Source: a virus. From it: a stretch of DNA of 34,692 nt. The stretch spans positions 1 to 34,692 of IMG/VR virus record IMGVR_UViG_3300029258_000663. One strand, given 5' to 3'. Below are positions 29,447 through 34,692 of this stretch, one piece after another. Made by a program: the position numbers and the translations under genes. How positions within the stretch are numbered: position 1 is the stretch's first letter; each line of letters begins with the position of its first letter. The notes under the pieces are model-generated. The model had not been told where the DNA came from. It was given only the letters and a program-made list of their open reading frames with translations, and ran no database searches.

Positions 29447-30009
29447 GGGACCTGGAGGACGCTGCCTGGCACGCAGCACGGAAGTACGGCCAGGACGCTG
29501 ATGACGTGCTGCAGAGCACGGCAGAGGCGCTGCTGAAAGCTGGGCACAACCTGAAGACGGTTGACCGGCCACTGGTGTACGTGTACGCAAGGAATGCGGC
29601 CATTGACATCTGGCGACGTGAGTCACACAGCACGCCATGGGATACCACCACAGATGCTCAGGGCAATGACGGCATCACAAGGCACACTCAGATGCTCCCA
29701 GACAGCCAGACTGAGGTTGACCTGGTGATGACACTGGAGGCCATCGTGCTGCCCCACATGGGCGCTCTGGAGGGCACACAGCGTGACGTGGCAGTGGCGT
29801 ACTACCTGGATGGGCTGGAAGGCCCTGAGATTGCGCAACGCCTGGGCCTGACCCCTGCCAATGTGCGCTACCATCTGAGCAAGGTACGCAAGACCCTGGG
29901 TGAGCATGAGGGTGACCTAGCCATCTATCGTGGCTGGGCGCACCCAGGAGCACACAAACCACTGAGGCGCCCACAGGCGTCTGAGGCCTTAGGGGCAGTA
30001 TTCTCTTAG
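29443..30009 (+). CDS. ECF-like sigma factor
   Basis: 188 residues from TTG 29443. Region 2: AARKYGQDADDVLQSTAEALLKAGHNLKTVDRPLVYVYARNAAIDIWRRES, with the D-x-x-DVLQ-x-T helix and the Y-x-x-ARNAAID-x-WRR helix of ECF sigma factors (-10 recognition). Region 4: TQRDVAVAYYLDGLEGPEIAQRLGLTPANVRYHLSKVRKTL, a clear helix-turn-helix for -35 DNA. A 60-residue linker joins them. The last codons and stop form part of late motif copy 5. It is the best candidate to read the CCAGTATTCTCTTAG sites. Confidence 0.82.
   Translation: MRDLEDAAWHAARKYGQDADDVLQSTAEALLKAGHNLKTVDRPLVYVYARNAAIDIWRRESHSTPWDTTTDAQGNDGITRHTQMLPDSQTEVDLVMTLEAIVLPHMGALEGTQRDVAVAYYLDGLEGPEIAQRLGLTPANVRYHLSKVRKTLGEHEGDLAIYRGWAHPGAHKPLRRPQASEALGAVFS
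29996..30009 (+). promoter_or_regulatory. repeated late motif, copy 5 (14 of 15 bases)
   Basis: CAGTATTCTCTTAG, with G instead of C at the first position. Its TAG is the stop codon of the sigma gene. It lies 85 nt before the gene at 30095, the same distance as copy 2 to the tail tube gene. It continues GTGAAAGCCAC as in copy 3. Confidence 0.65.
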
Positions 30010-30094
30010 GTGAAAGCCACTGGGAACCAATGCCAAGGTACCTGGGGTCCCAGCCATCACCTGGATGGCATATAGGCACTGGAGGTGCACAGAC

Positions 30095-30280
30095 ATGGCA
30101 AGGACACTGCCCAATAGCAAAATCAACCGTAAGGCCCACGATGCTGACCAGGCATACAATCGTGCAGTCAATCGTGGTGAGGACAACGATACGCTGCAGG
30201 CTGCAGACGTTGTGCCTGAGAACGCTGACCAGAAGTGGGGCGGCGAGCGCCAGACCAAGGACACTGCGGGCAGGGGCTAA
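30095..30280 (+). CDS. hypothetical hydrophilic protein, 61 aa
   Basis: ATG 30095, preceded by GGAGGTGC. Mostly polar: LPNSKINRKAHDADQAYNRAVNRGEDNDTLQAADVVPENADQKWGG. No hydrophobic core is obvious, so it may be disordered or bind DNA. First gene behind late motif copy 5, thus probably made late, with the basic peptides that follow. Shares one base with the next ATG. Confidence 0.6.
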   Translation: MARTLPNSKINRKAHDADQAYNRAVNRGEDNDTLQAADVVPENADQKWGGERQTKDTAGRG

Positions 30281-30462
30281 TGAAAGCCCTGTGTAGCACG
30301 CACGGAAAAGTAGAGGCCAGGGTGACCATCTACGGAGATGGCACCCAGGCCCTGCACTGTCATTGCGGGCTGGCAGCTACCAAGCTGAAGCGTAAGCGCA
30401 AGACCACCAAGACTCAGGAGGCGGCTGATGGCCAAGAGGCGCAAGAGCCACAAGCGGACTAA
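30280..30462 (+). CDS. small zinc-site protein with basic tail
   Basis: 60 residues. CSTHGKV at the start and CHCG at residues 30-33 could form one zinc site; the middle (EARVTIYGDGTQALHCHCGL) is beta-like. Then KLKRKRKTTKTQE gives a basic patch, and the end is Gln/Glu/Ala rich. The next small gene starts inside its 3' end. Confidence 0.6.
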   Translation: MKALCSTHGKVEARVTIYGDGTQALHCHCGLAATKLKRKRKTTKTQEAADGQEAQEPQAD

Positions 30463-30508
30463 GGCGGGCAAGTTCCGTAAGTCACGTTCAGATAAGCGGC
30501 AGAAGTAG
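30428..30508 (+). CDS. very basic 26-aa peptide
   Basis: ATG 30428 with AGGAGG about 5 nt upstream, in a different frame from the overlapping gene at 30280. Product begins MAKRRKSHKRTKAGKFRKS, and more than half of the residues are Lys, Arg or His. It directly precedes a second basic gene (TAGATG junction). Likely DNA- or RNA-binding. Real because of the ribosome site, the tight junction and the strong basic bias; too short for family assignment. Confidence 0.5.
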   Translation: MAKRRKSHKRTKAGKFRKSRSDKRQK

Positions 30509-30670
30509 ATGCCCAAACGCAAGGGCGGCAAGTGGAAGGCCAGCAACGGGCGCAGCTATGTGTCATACAAGAGCGCTAAGCGGGCAGAGCGTAGGAAGCG
30601 CCAGACTGCTGCTGGACTGAAGGCCAAGAAACGGCGCAACGCCAGGCGCACTAAGCGCAAGCGGCGCTAG
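30509..30670 (+). CDS. very basic 53-aa protein, histone-like in composition
   Basis: ATG 30509 follows the preceding stop with no gap. It reads PKRKGGKWKASNGRSYVSYK, then KSAKRAERRKRQTAAGLKAKK and ends RRNARRTKRKRR; about 45% Lys plus Arg. Such peptides resemble protamine-like or ribosomal L-type extensions. Possible roles: charge neutralisation of packaged DNA, or binding to host nucleic acid. As it lies behind a late motif, a virion DNA role is attractive but unproven. Confidence 0.55.
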   Translation: MPKRKGGKWKASNGRSYVSYKSAKRAERRKRQTAAGLKAKKRRNARRTKRKRR

Positions 30671-30673
30671 GGC

Positions 30674-30714
30674 CACTCACACTAATCTGCGCTCATCCGG
30701 TTGTATAGTGATGA
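30674..30714 (+). promoter_or_regulatory. 41-bp repeated element, copy 3
   Basis: CACTCACACTAATCTG through TTGTATAGTGATGA, 41 bp as in copies 1 and 2. TATAGT is at 30704-30709. The gene at 30736 follows with AGGAAGG. An ATG at the end of the element opens only a 12-codon ORF here, so the start of translation is not a fixed part of the element. Confidence 0.65.
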
Positions 30715-30735
30715 GCAACCACAGGAAGGACACTG

Positions 30736-31035
30736 ATGGCATACGCTGACCAGCGGGCGCCCAGTTTCGCAAACCAGCAGGATGCTCCACCAGTGACGGT
30801 GGAATCACTGCTGACTCACTACCGCCAGCACGGCCTGGAGAATTCCCATAGTGGGTACCGTGGACGTGAGCAGCGGTATACCACGTACGCAGCGGCACGT
30901 AAGGATGCCCTGATACACGTGGCACGCACATTCCTCAGTGAGGATGCATACGTGCACCTGCTTGAGGCCATCAAGTACGGCCAGTGGCCTGACCAGGCAC
31001 GTGCTGACTGGAGGGGACTACATGAAGCTGACTAG
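30736..31035 (+). CDS. hypothetical protein, 99 aa
   Basis: ATG 30736 with AGGAAGG 9 nt upstream. Helical core: TVESLLTHYRQHGLENSHSGYRGREQRYTTYAAARKDALIHVARTFLSEDAYVHLLEAIKYGQWPDQARADW. Amphipathic helices with no visible catalytic motif. First gene after 41-bp element copy 3 and likely co-expressed with the exonuclease downstream. Family not recognised. Confidence 0.65.
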   Translation: MAYADQRAPSFANQQDAPPVTVESLLTHYRQHGLENSHSGYRGREQRYTTYAAARKDALIHVARTFLSEDAYVHLLEAIKYGQWPDQARADWRGLHEAD

Positions 31036-31096
31036 GTGGCTGCCCAAATTCCGCATGAAGGCCAAGAGGAAGCAGGGATGGAGGCCAGGAGGATGA
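31022..31096 (+). CDS. possible basic 24-aa peptide
   Basis: ATG 31022 with GAGGGG upstream, overlapping the previous gene by 14 nt. The product MKLTRWLPKFRMKAKRKQGW plus four more residues is basic. Its stop overlaps the ATG of the exonuclease gene (ATGA), the pattern of a real coupled gene. Too short to classify; it may serve only as a coupling ORF. Confidence 0.4.
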   Translation: MKLTRWLPKFRMKAKRKQGWRPGG

Positions 31097-31725
31097 GCAA
31101 GAGTAAGCGTGACTTCATCGGCCTGGACTTTGAGACATCGGGCACCACCCATGAGCGCCATGCACCCATCCAGCTAGGGCTGGCCACCCAGGACGGCAGC
31201 TATGCATCCTGGCTCATTGGCGGCTGGCGCTGGGCTGGGCCGTCCACAGTCACAGGCCCAGAGTATGAAGTGGGCACGCAGTGCTGGGAGTGGGATGAGG
31301 GTGCGTATGGCGTGCACGGCATCACGCAGGAGGCGCTGGAGAAGTTCGGGATGACCCCAGGTGAGGTGACGGCTGATGCCATTGCATTCCTGCAGCAGCA
31401 CAGCCAGGCCTGGCGTGGTGAGCGCATCATGGTGGGCTGGAACGTGGGCAGCTTTGATGCACCATTCTTGCGTCGGTACCTGCCAGGCATCGCACGTGAG
31501 ATGAGCTACCGTAGCGTGGACCTGAATGCGGTGACGTACACCATTGCAGAGGCGCACGGAATCAAGAGCAAGACCCTGAAGCGCCAGGCACAGGAGGCGG
31601 GCGCAGAGCGGGCGCTGACCATTCCCAGCAGCGGCACCTGGAAGCTGCATGATGCAGGATATGACGCAGTGGCAGCACTGGGCGCCTGGGACTATCTCAA
31701 GGCACGGATACAGGAAGGATACTGA
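31093..31725 (+). CDS. DnaQ-like DEDDh exonuclease
   Basis: 210 residues from ATG 31093, with GGAGG 8 nt upstream and ATGA overlap with the preceding peptide; an in-frame ATG at 31078 is possible. Motifs: FIGLDFETSG (Asp12, Glu14), MVGWNVGSFDAPFL, and KLHDAGYDAVAAL, the H-x4-D of DEDDh enzymes. RSVDLNAVTYTIAEAHGIKSKTLK is the helix pair before it. It is similar to DNA polymerase III epsilon-type exonucleases. A third proofreading-type nuclease besides the polymerase domain and the 17995 product; it may degrade host or RNA-DNA substrates. Confidence 0.8.
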   Translation: MSKSKRDFIGLDFETSGTTHERHAPIQLGLATQDGSYASWLIGGWRWAGPSTVTGPEYEVGTQCWEWDEGAYGVHGITQEALEKFGMTPGEVTADAIAFLQQHSQAWRGERIMVGWNVGSFDAPFLRRYLPGIAREMSYRSVDLNAVTYTIAEAHGIKSKTLKRQAQEAGAERALTIPSSGTWKLHDAGYDAVAALGAWDYLKARIQEGY

Positions 31726-31940
31726 TGGCACGTCAACACTATTGCCCTGACTACCCTGACCAGGAGGAAACCAGTGACGGCTGGCGTGAGGGCGCTAGCA
31801 GTGATTGCCCCTACCACAAGGGCAGCAATACCACACTGAAGTCAATGACCAAGGTACGCATGAGCGGGCGTGACAGAGGCAAGGCAGACAAGGCGGCTGG
31901 CGTAGTGGGCCAGGACCGTGGCGGATACATCAATGGGTAG
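31725..31940 (+). CDS. hypothetical protein, 71 aa
   Basis: ATG 31725 shares its A with the previous stop. Polar and disordered-looking: HYCPDYPDQEETSDGWREGASSDCPYHKG, then a basic KSMTKVRMSGRDRGKADKAAG. Two Cys and two His could bind a metal (CPDYP, CPYH). It ends GYING inside the start of the next gene. Function unknown. Confidence 0.55.
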   Translation: MARQHYCPDYPDQEETSDGWREGASSDCPYHKGSNTTLKSMTKVRMSGRDRGKADKAAGVVGQDRGGYING

Positions 31941-32718
31941 GCCCTTAGAAACTTGGCAGCGCCACAATGGTGTAGTGCATCCTGCATTTGGTGATAGTAT
32001 GATGCCTTATGCAGGACCGTTGGGTGTAGTGGTGCATGCAGATTCCATCATGGATTTAGTTGGGAAAGAATCACCAGGGGATACGCTGCAAGGCTTGCGT
32101 GGGTTTCTACCATTTGATGTGATGACGGTAGAATCACTGATTGATGGCGCTACAGATATGGTGGCTGCGGCAAAGTTGCACAGTGTTGCACAGGGCCATC
32201 AGACATATAGCATTTGGAGGGTTTTCCTGTTGGGCGGTCAGTATTGGTGGCAGCGCCTATCATGGTTGCATACATACAGTGACGCACCATGGGACTTTGA
32301 GGCAGACGCCAACTGGGCTACATCGGCACACCTAAATGAGTATGAAGCTGATACGCCAGAGGCAGCAGAGATATTTACGTCACTTGGGTACATCATACTC
32401 ACAGCTAAGCTGCTGCAAACTGAAAATGTGACACTGGGGCGTGTAGCTGACCCCAGGCCACGCAAGGCACGCAAGCGCATTAAGCGGGCGGTAGACTATC
32501 ACACGCTCCTGGTAAAGCAGAATAGGCACTATGTGCCAGTAAGTGATTTAGAGACGGGGGTTCGGATGCGCAAGCATTTGAGGCGTGGGCATTTCAGGGA
32601 CTATCGTAACGGCTCTGGGCTTGGTCGCAACCGCATCAAAGGCGTGTGGTGGTGGCGGCCACACCTGGTTGGTGATCCTGAGCTAGGTAGGGTATACAAG
32701 GACTATGAGCTAGGGTGA
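31918..32718 (+). CDS. hypothetical protein with HLRRGHFRDY motif
   Basis: 266 residues from GTG 31918 (ATG 31933 is the alternative). Helical N-terminal two-thirds, including a Trp-rich block (GGQYWWQRLSWLHTY). The C-terminal 60 residues (MRKHLRRGHFRDYRNGSGLG..KGVWWWRPHLVGDPELGRVY) follow a pattern seen at the end of many unannotated phage and plasmid proteins: H-x-RRGH-x-R, then W-x-x-P-x-x-VG. Role of that tail is not known to me. Sequence here turns AT-richer and uses more TTA/GTA codons than the left part, suggesting later acquisition. Confidence 0.65.
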   Translation: MADTSMGRPLETWQRHNGVVHPAFGDSMMPYAGPLGVVVHADSIMDLVGKESPGDTLQGLRGFLPFDVMTVESLIDGATDMVAAAKLHSVAQGHQTYSIWRVFLLGGQYWWQRLSWLHTYSDAPWDFEADANWATSAHLNEYEADTPEAAEIFTSLGYIILTAKLLQTENVTLGRVADPRPRKARKRIKRAVDYHTLLVKQNRHYVPVSDLETGVRMRKHLRRGHFRDYRNGSGLGRNRIKGVWWWRPHLVGDPELGRVYKDYELG

Positions 32719-33020
32719 TGATGTCAGGCACCAGTGAGTACGTACAGGCGCATAGGGCTGTGTATCGTGCACGTGGCAAAGCTGCTGAGCACCAATGCCC
32801 ATGTGGCAAGCAAGCACAGCACTGGGCCAACATCACTGGCGCCTATGAGGACATCAATGACTATGAGGCCCTGTGTGTATCGTGCCATAGAATTAGGGAC
32901 CGGCATGACAGCGTACAAGACCATCAATATGAAGCGCAAGCAAACGGCAATCAGGAGCAGTGCAGGACGTGCCACAATCGTAGGCAGCTTGCCAGGTACC
33001 ATGAGCGCCAGAACGGATAG
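32715..33020 (+). CDS. HNH-like zinc endonuclease
   Basis: 101 residues from GTG 32715 (or ATG 32718/32721), GTGA overlap. CPCGKQAQHWANITGAYEDINDYEALCVSCHRIRD resembles compact phage HNH proteins: CxCG, A-x-x-W, D-x-x-DY-x-x-LC-x-x-CH, with the His of the second pair in the catalytic helix. A second CRTCHNRRQLARYH pair follows. It could nick DNA as a homing-type or packaging-associated nuclease. It lies beside a GIY-YIG gene, so the area has mobile-element flavour. Confidence 0.65.
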   Translation: MMMSGTSEYVQAHRAVYRARGKAAEHQCPCGKQAQHWANITGAYEDINDYEALCVSCHRIRDRHDSVQDHQYEAQANGNQEQCRTCHNRRQLARYHERQNG

Positions 33021-33030
33021 GAGCGGCAAA

Positions 33031-33348
33031 ATGAGCGCACCCAGCGGCAAGAGCAAGAGCAACAAGCGGAAGGGCAAGCGGCAGCGCAAGCGTGAAATGG
33101 ACCCCATCAAGCTGGTCATGGAGCGTGGCCTGAATCAGGAACAGCGGCCCACTACCATCACTGATGAGGATGGCAATGAGCAGGAAGCTGTAGAGGTCAA
33201 GCTGCGGCCCAGAGGCGTGGTACTGCTGCCCATGCAGACCTTGGTACTGGCCAACTACATCAACGCACTGAATCAGCGCATTCAGACCCTTGAGGGCGTC
33301 ATTGACATGATGCAGGGTGAGGATGATGAGGAATCTGATGACAGTTGA
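33031..33348 (+). CDS. hypothetical protein, basic start and helical end
   Basis: 105 residues from ATG 33031, preceded by TAGGAGCGG; the upstream in-frame reading overlaps the HNH gene and is rejected. Basic N-terminus (SAPSGKSKSNKRKGKRQRKREM), a beta segment (EAVEVKLRPRGVVLLPMQTLVLANYIN) and an acidic coiled end (NQRIQTLEGVIDMMQGEDDEE). Possibly a nucleic-acid-binding oligomer. Family not recognised. Confidence 0.6.
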   Translation: MSAPSGKSKSNKRKGKRQRKREMDPIKLVMERGLNQEQRPTTITDEDGNEQEAVEVKLRPRGVVLLPMQTLVLANYINALNQRIQTLEGVIDMMQGEDDEESDDS

Positions 33349-33568
33349 GGAATATCTGACTGCCCGCATTGAAATGGCAGGCTGGGTATGGATTGACGCT
33401 GATGTTGATGGTGCTATTGATTACACAGGTACTGTCCATGGCATAGATGCGTGCCTAGCTCTATATGATGATGGTGGGGATACCTGGTTACTAGCTGATG
33501 GGCGCATAGTAAGCAGGCCGGAAGATGGCGTATTGACAACCGTGCGCTATCTGGAGAGCTTGCAGTGA
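33338..33568 (+). CDS. hypothetical acidic protein, 76 aa
   Basis: ATG 33338 with GAGGA upstream, overlapping the previous gene by 11 nt. Beta-rich: EMAGWVWIDADVDGAIDYTGTVHGIDACLALYDDGGDTWLLADGRIVSRP. The alternation of Asp/Gly turns and strands suggests a small beta barrel. Low pI contrasts with its basic neighbours; small acidic phage proteins can be DNA mimics, but nothing here proves that. Confidence 0.6.
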   Translation: MTVEEYLTARIEMAGWVWIDADVDGAIDYTGTVHGIDACLALYDDGGDTWLLADGRIVSRPEDGVLTTVRYLESLQ

Positions 33569-34005
33569 CTTGTAAAAATTGCGGCACCACATTGATTGGT
33601 AAGCAGCGCATGTGGTGTAGTGATTCTTGCGGGGCTGTGGGCAGACTGACTATGCAAGACCCTGAGCCTGATGGTGATCCTGAGCCTGATGGTTTTGTGT
33701 ATGTGATTATCCAGGACGGTGACCCCATAAAGCGCACCACAATGCGCAACTATTTCTATCACAAGGTTGGCTGGAGTGGTACTATGGATGGTGTGAAATC
33801 CAGACTGCGTGATCTTCAGGTTGGTAATCCACAGGAACTAGTACTAGAGGCTGTGGGCGTCGGTACGCTAGCAACTGAAGGGCATATACATAACAAGCTA
33901 CGTCAGTACCATGCACGTGGTGAGTGGTTCCTGGCGCCCACAGAGGCTGTGATTGCCTCTGTAAGGCGGGCGGTAAGCAGGCCTGTGTTCGGCCTGGGTA
34001 ATTAG
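33565..34005 (+). CDS. GIY-YIG-type nuclease with N-terminal zinc knuckle
   Basis: 146 residues from GTG 33565 (overlap with previous stop). Residues 1-25 form a zinc knuckle (CKNCGTTLIGKQRMWCSDSC). After a PEPDGDPEPDG linker, the rest matches the T5orf172/Mug113 branch of GIY-YIG domains: GFVYVIIQ, YHKVGWSG, VKSRLRDLQVGNPQELV, then ATEGHIHNKLRQYHARGEWF. In that branch the GIY/YIG strands are VYVI and KVGW, Arg is in RLRDL, and Glu is in ATEG. Likely DNA endonuclease. AT-richer than average. Confidence 0.72.
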   Translation: MTCKNCGTTLIGKQRMWCSDSCGAVGRLTMQDPEPDGDPEPDGFVYVIIQDGDPIKRTTMRNYFYHKVGWSGTMDGVKSRLRDLQVGNPQELVLEAVGVGTLATEGHIHNKLRQYHARGEWFLAPTEAVIASVRRAVSRPVFGLGN

Positions 34006-34050
34006 GTATGCGCCCTATACGGCTTGAATGGTGGGCTGTGGTGGCAATCC

Positions 34051-34488
34051 GTGAGCAATGAGGAGCAAGTTAGCGTGCTGAAATGGTTGATATACGGTAG
34101 TGCGGCTGGATTCTGGGTAGGCCTGGCGGCTCTGGTGGCTTTCAAGAGGTCAATGGATAGGACCTTTGAGGACATCAAGATTGAGCTAGAGGCTGAGCGC
34201 CAGATAGATGGCTGGGACCCTGATGACTGGGGATGGGTAGTTGACCTGGATGATGAGGGCAACGGCCTGCCACTGTACGTGCCTGATGACATGGCCCAGC
34301 GGGCTGTAGACGTGCTCAATGCTGAGACGGTAGAGCAGCTACGTGACCTGAAGGCTGAGCAGTGGCGCTGGACCATGAATGCCATGAGCATACGCCAGGC
34401 CATGCACATTGCTCAGCAGGAGCCTAACCTGGAGATTGCCCTGTGGACCTGGGCGGCCCAGCAGGCATTGCCCAAAGAAATCACTTGA
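34051..34488 (+). CDS. single-pass membrane protein
   Basis: 145 residues from GTG 34051, with GGTGG 7 nt upstream; TTG 34024 is the alternative start. One membrane segment at about residues 10-33 (KWLIYGSAAGFWVGLAALVAFKRS). The rest is a soluble acidic domain with DGWDPDDWGWVVDLDDEGNGLPLYVPDDMAQRAVDVL and two helices. The positive residues after the segment (KRS) suggest a cytoplasmic C-terminus. Function unknown; membrane accessory proteins in phages can act in exclusion, but this is not shown. Confidence 0.6.
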   Translation: MSNEEQVSVLKWLIYGSAAGFWVGLAALVAFKRSMDRTFEDIKIELEAERQIDGWDPDDWGWVVDLDDEGNGLPLYVPDDMAQRAVDVLNAETVEQLRDLKAEQWRWTMNAMSIRQAMHIAQQEPNLEIALWTWAAQQALPKEIT

Positions 34489-34536
34489 CAACCCCTAAAG
34501 GTCTGTGCCATAATGCCGATATAGAAAGCACAGACC
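34485..34536 (+). promoter_or_regulatory. promoter with flanking 9-bp inverted repeat
   Basis: TTGACA (34485-34490), 18 bp, CATAAT (34509-34514). A perfect inverted repeat GGTCTGTGC (34500-34508) and GCACAGACC (34528-34536) brackets the -10, so a bound regulator would cover it. Predicted start of transcription is near 34521, so only the right arm is in the RNA, favouring a DNA operator over an RNA hairpin. Confidence 0.65.
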
Positions 34537-34556
34537 AAGAGCAAGGGACCACCAAA

Positions 34557-34692
34557 ATGGCATTCATCTTCATCACAGAGCAAGGCGCAAAGTGCGATTA
34601 CTGCGGTGAGCAGATTGCACAGGGCAAGAGCGTAGTGACCACTGGACGGTATGACTACTGCAGCCACTGCGCAGACTTTCTTGAGATTGAGG
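34557..34692 (+). CDS. zinc-ribbon protein, cut by window edge
   Basis: ATG 34557 with AAGGGA 8 nt upstream; the first 45 codons are present. FITEQGAKCDYCGEQIAQGK then DYCSHCADF gives two CxxC pairs, a classic treble-clef or zinc-ribbon spacing. The rest lies beyond the window. It has its own strong promoter and operator-like repeat, so it may be an early or regulated gene. Confidence 0.65.
   Translation, partial: MAFIFITEQGAKCDYCGEQIAQGKSVVTTGRYDYCSHCADFLEIE

Noticed and set aside
32561-32590. GGGTTCGGAT stretch resembling a tRNA T-arm
   Set aside because: It lies within a coding frame, and no acceptor or anticodon stems can be drawn around it. No tRNA gene was seen anywhere in the window.

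Overview
The window is a contiguous piece of a tailed double-stranded DNA phage genome with a long non-contractile tail (siphovirus). Every gene I can support lies on the + strand. Genes are packed tightly with ATGA, TAATG or GTGA junctions, and GC content is moderate to high by eye. A small actinobacterial-type holin, an M15-like lysin and promoters of the form TTGACN-17-TAnnnT suggest an actinobacterial host; this is inference. No integrase, repressor, terminase or tRNA gene is visible. The portal and terminase probably lie just left of the window, which opens on the last codons of an upstream gene.

Layout. (1) 1-17481 is the late region: a MuF-type head morphogenesis protein fused to a zincin-like domain; a pocket of small accessory genes with their own promoters (1860-3500); scaffold, HK97-fold capsid and two small possible decoration proteins; connector, head closure, gp10-like and tail terminator proteins; tail tube; two tail-assembly chaperones joined by a -1 frameshift; tape measure; distal tail protein, fibre and hub proteins; a mosaic fibre with an S74-like chaperone end; then lysin, coiled-coil membrane protein and holin, closed by a 12-bp terminator stem. 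(2) 17541-26755 is replication and recombination: DEDD exonuclease, Cas4-like nuclease, Sak4-like ATPase, SSB-like protein, AEP-type primase, DUF3987-type helicase, dNMP kinase, family A DNA polymerase, a sigma-like protein and a RuvC-like resolvase. (3) 26756-30670 is accessory and regulatory: a structured RNA leader ahead of a secreted protein, many small genes, an ECF-like sigma factor and very basic small peptides. (4) 30674-34692 holds a DnaQ-like exonuclease, then an AT-richer block with HNH and GIY-YIG nucleases and membrane or zinc-ribbon proteins, running off the right edge.

Regulation is the most distinctive part. Three families of repeated cis-elements sit in the few intergenic gaps. 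A 15-bp motif, CCAGTATTCTCTTAG, lies ahead of five transcription units, four of them head, tail or lysis genes; the fifth copy overlaps the stop codon of the ECF-like sigma gene. A 41-bp element ending TTGTATAGTGATGA occurs three times in the replication and accessory regions. A 23-bp palindrome (GTGACTAT-N7-ATAGTCAC) occurs twice, each time exactly 9 nt ahead of a sigma-70-like promoter. The first of these promoters drives a leader of about 300 nt closed by a perfect 13-bp long-range stem. One arm of that stem can instead form a hairpin abutting the Shine-Dalgarno sequence of the secreted-protein gene, which is the architecture of an RNA switch.

A working model, by inference: host polymerase reads the TTGACN and 41-bp-element promoters early; a phage sigma factor then turns on the structural and lysis operons through the CCAGTATTCTCTTAG sites. 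The secreted protein behaves like an independently controlled cargo gene (moron).
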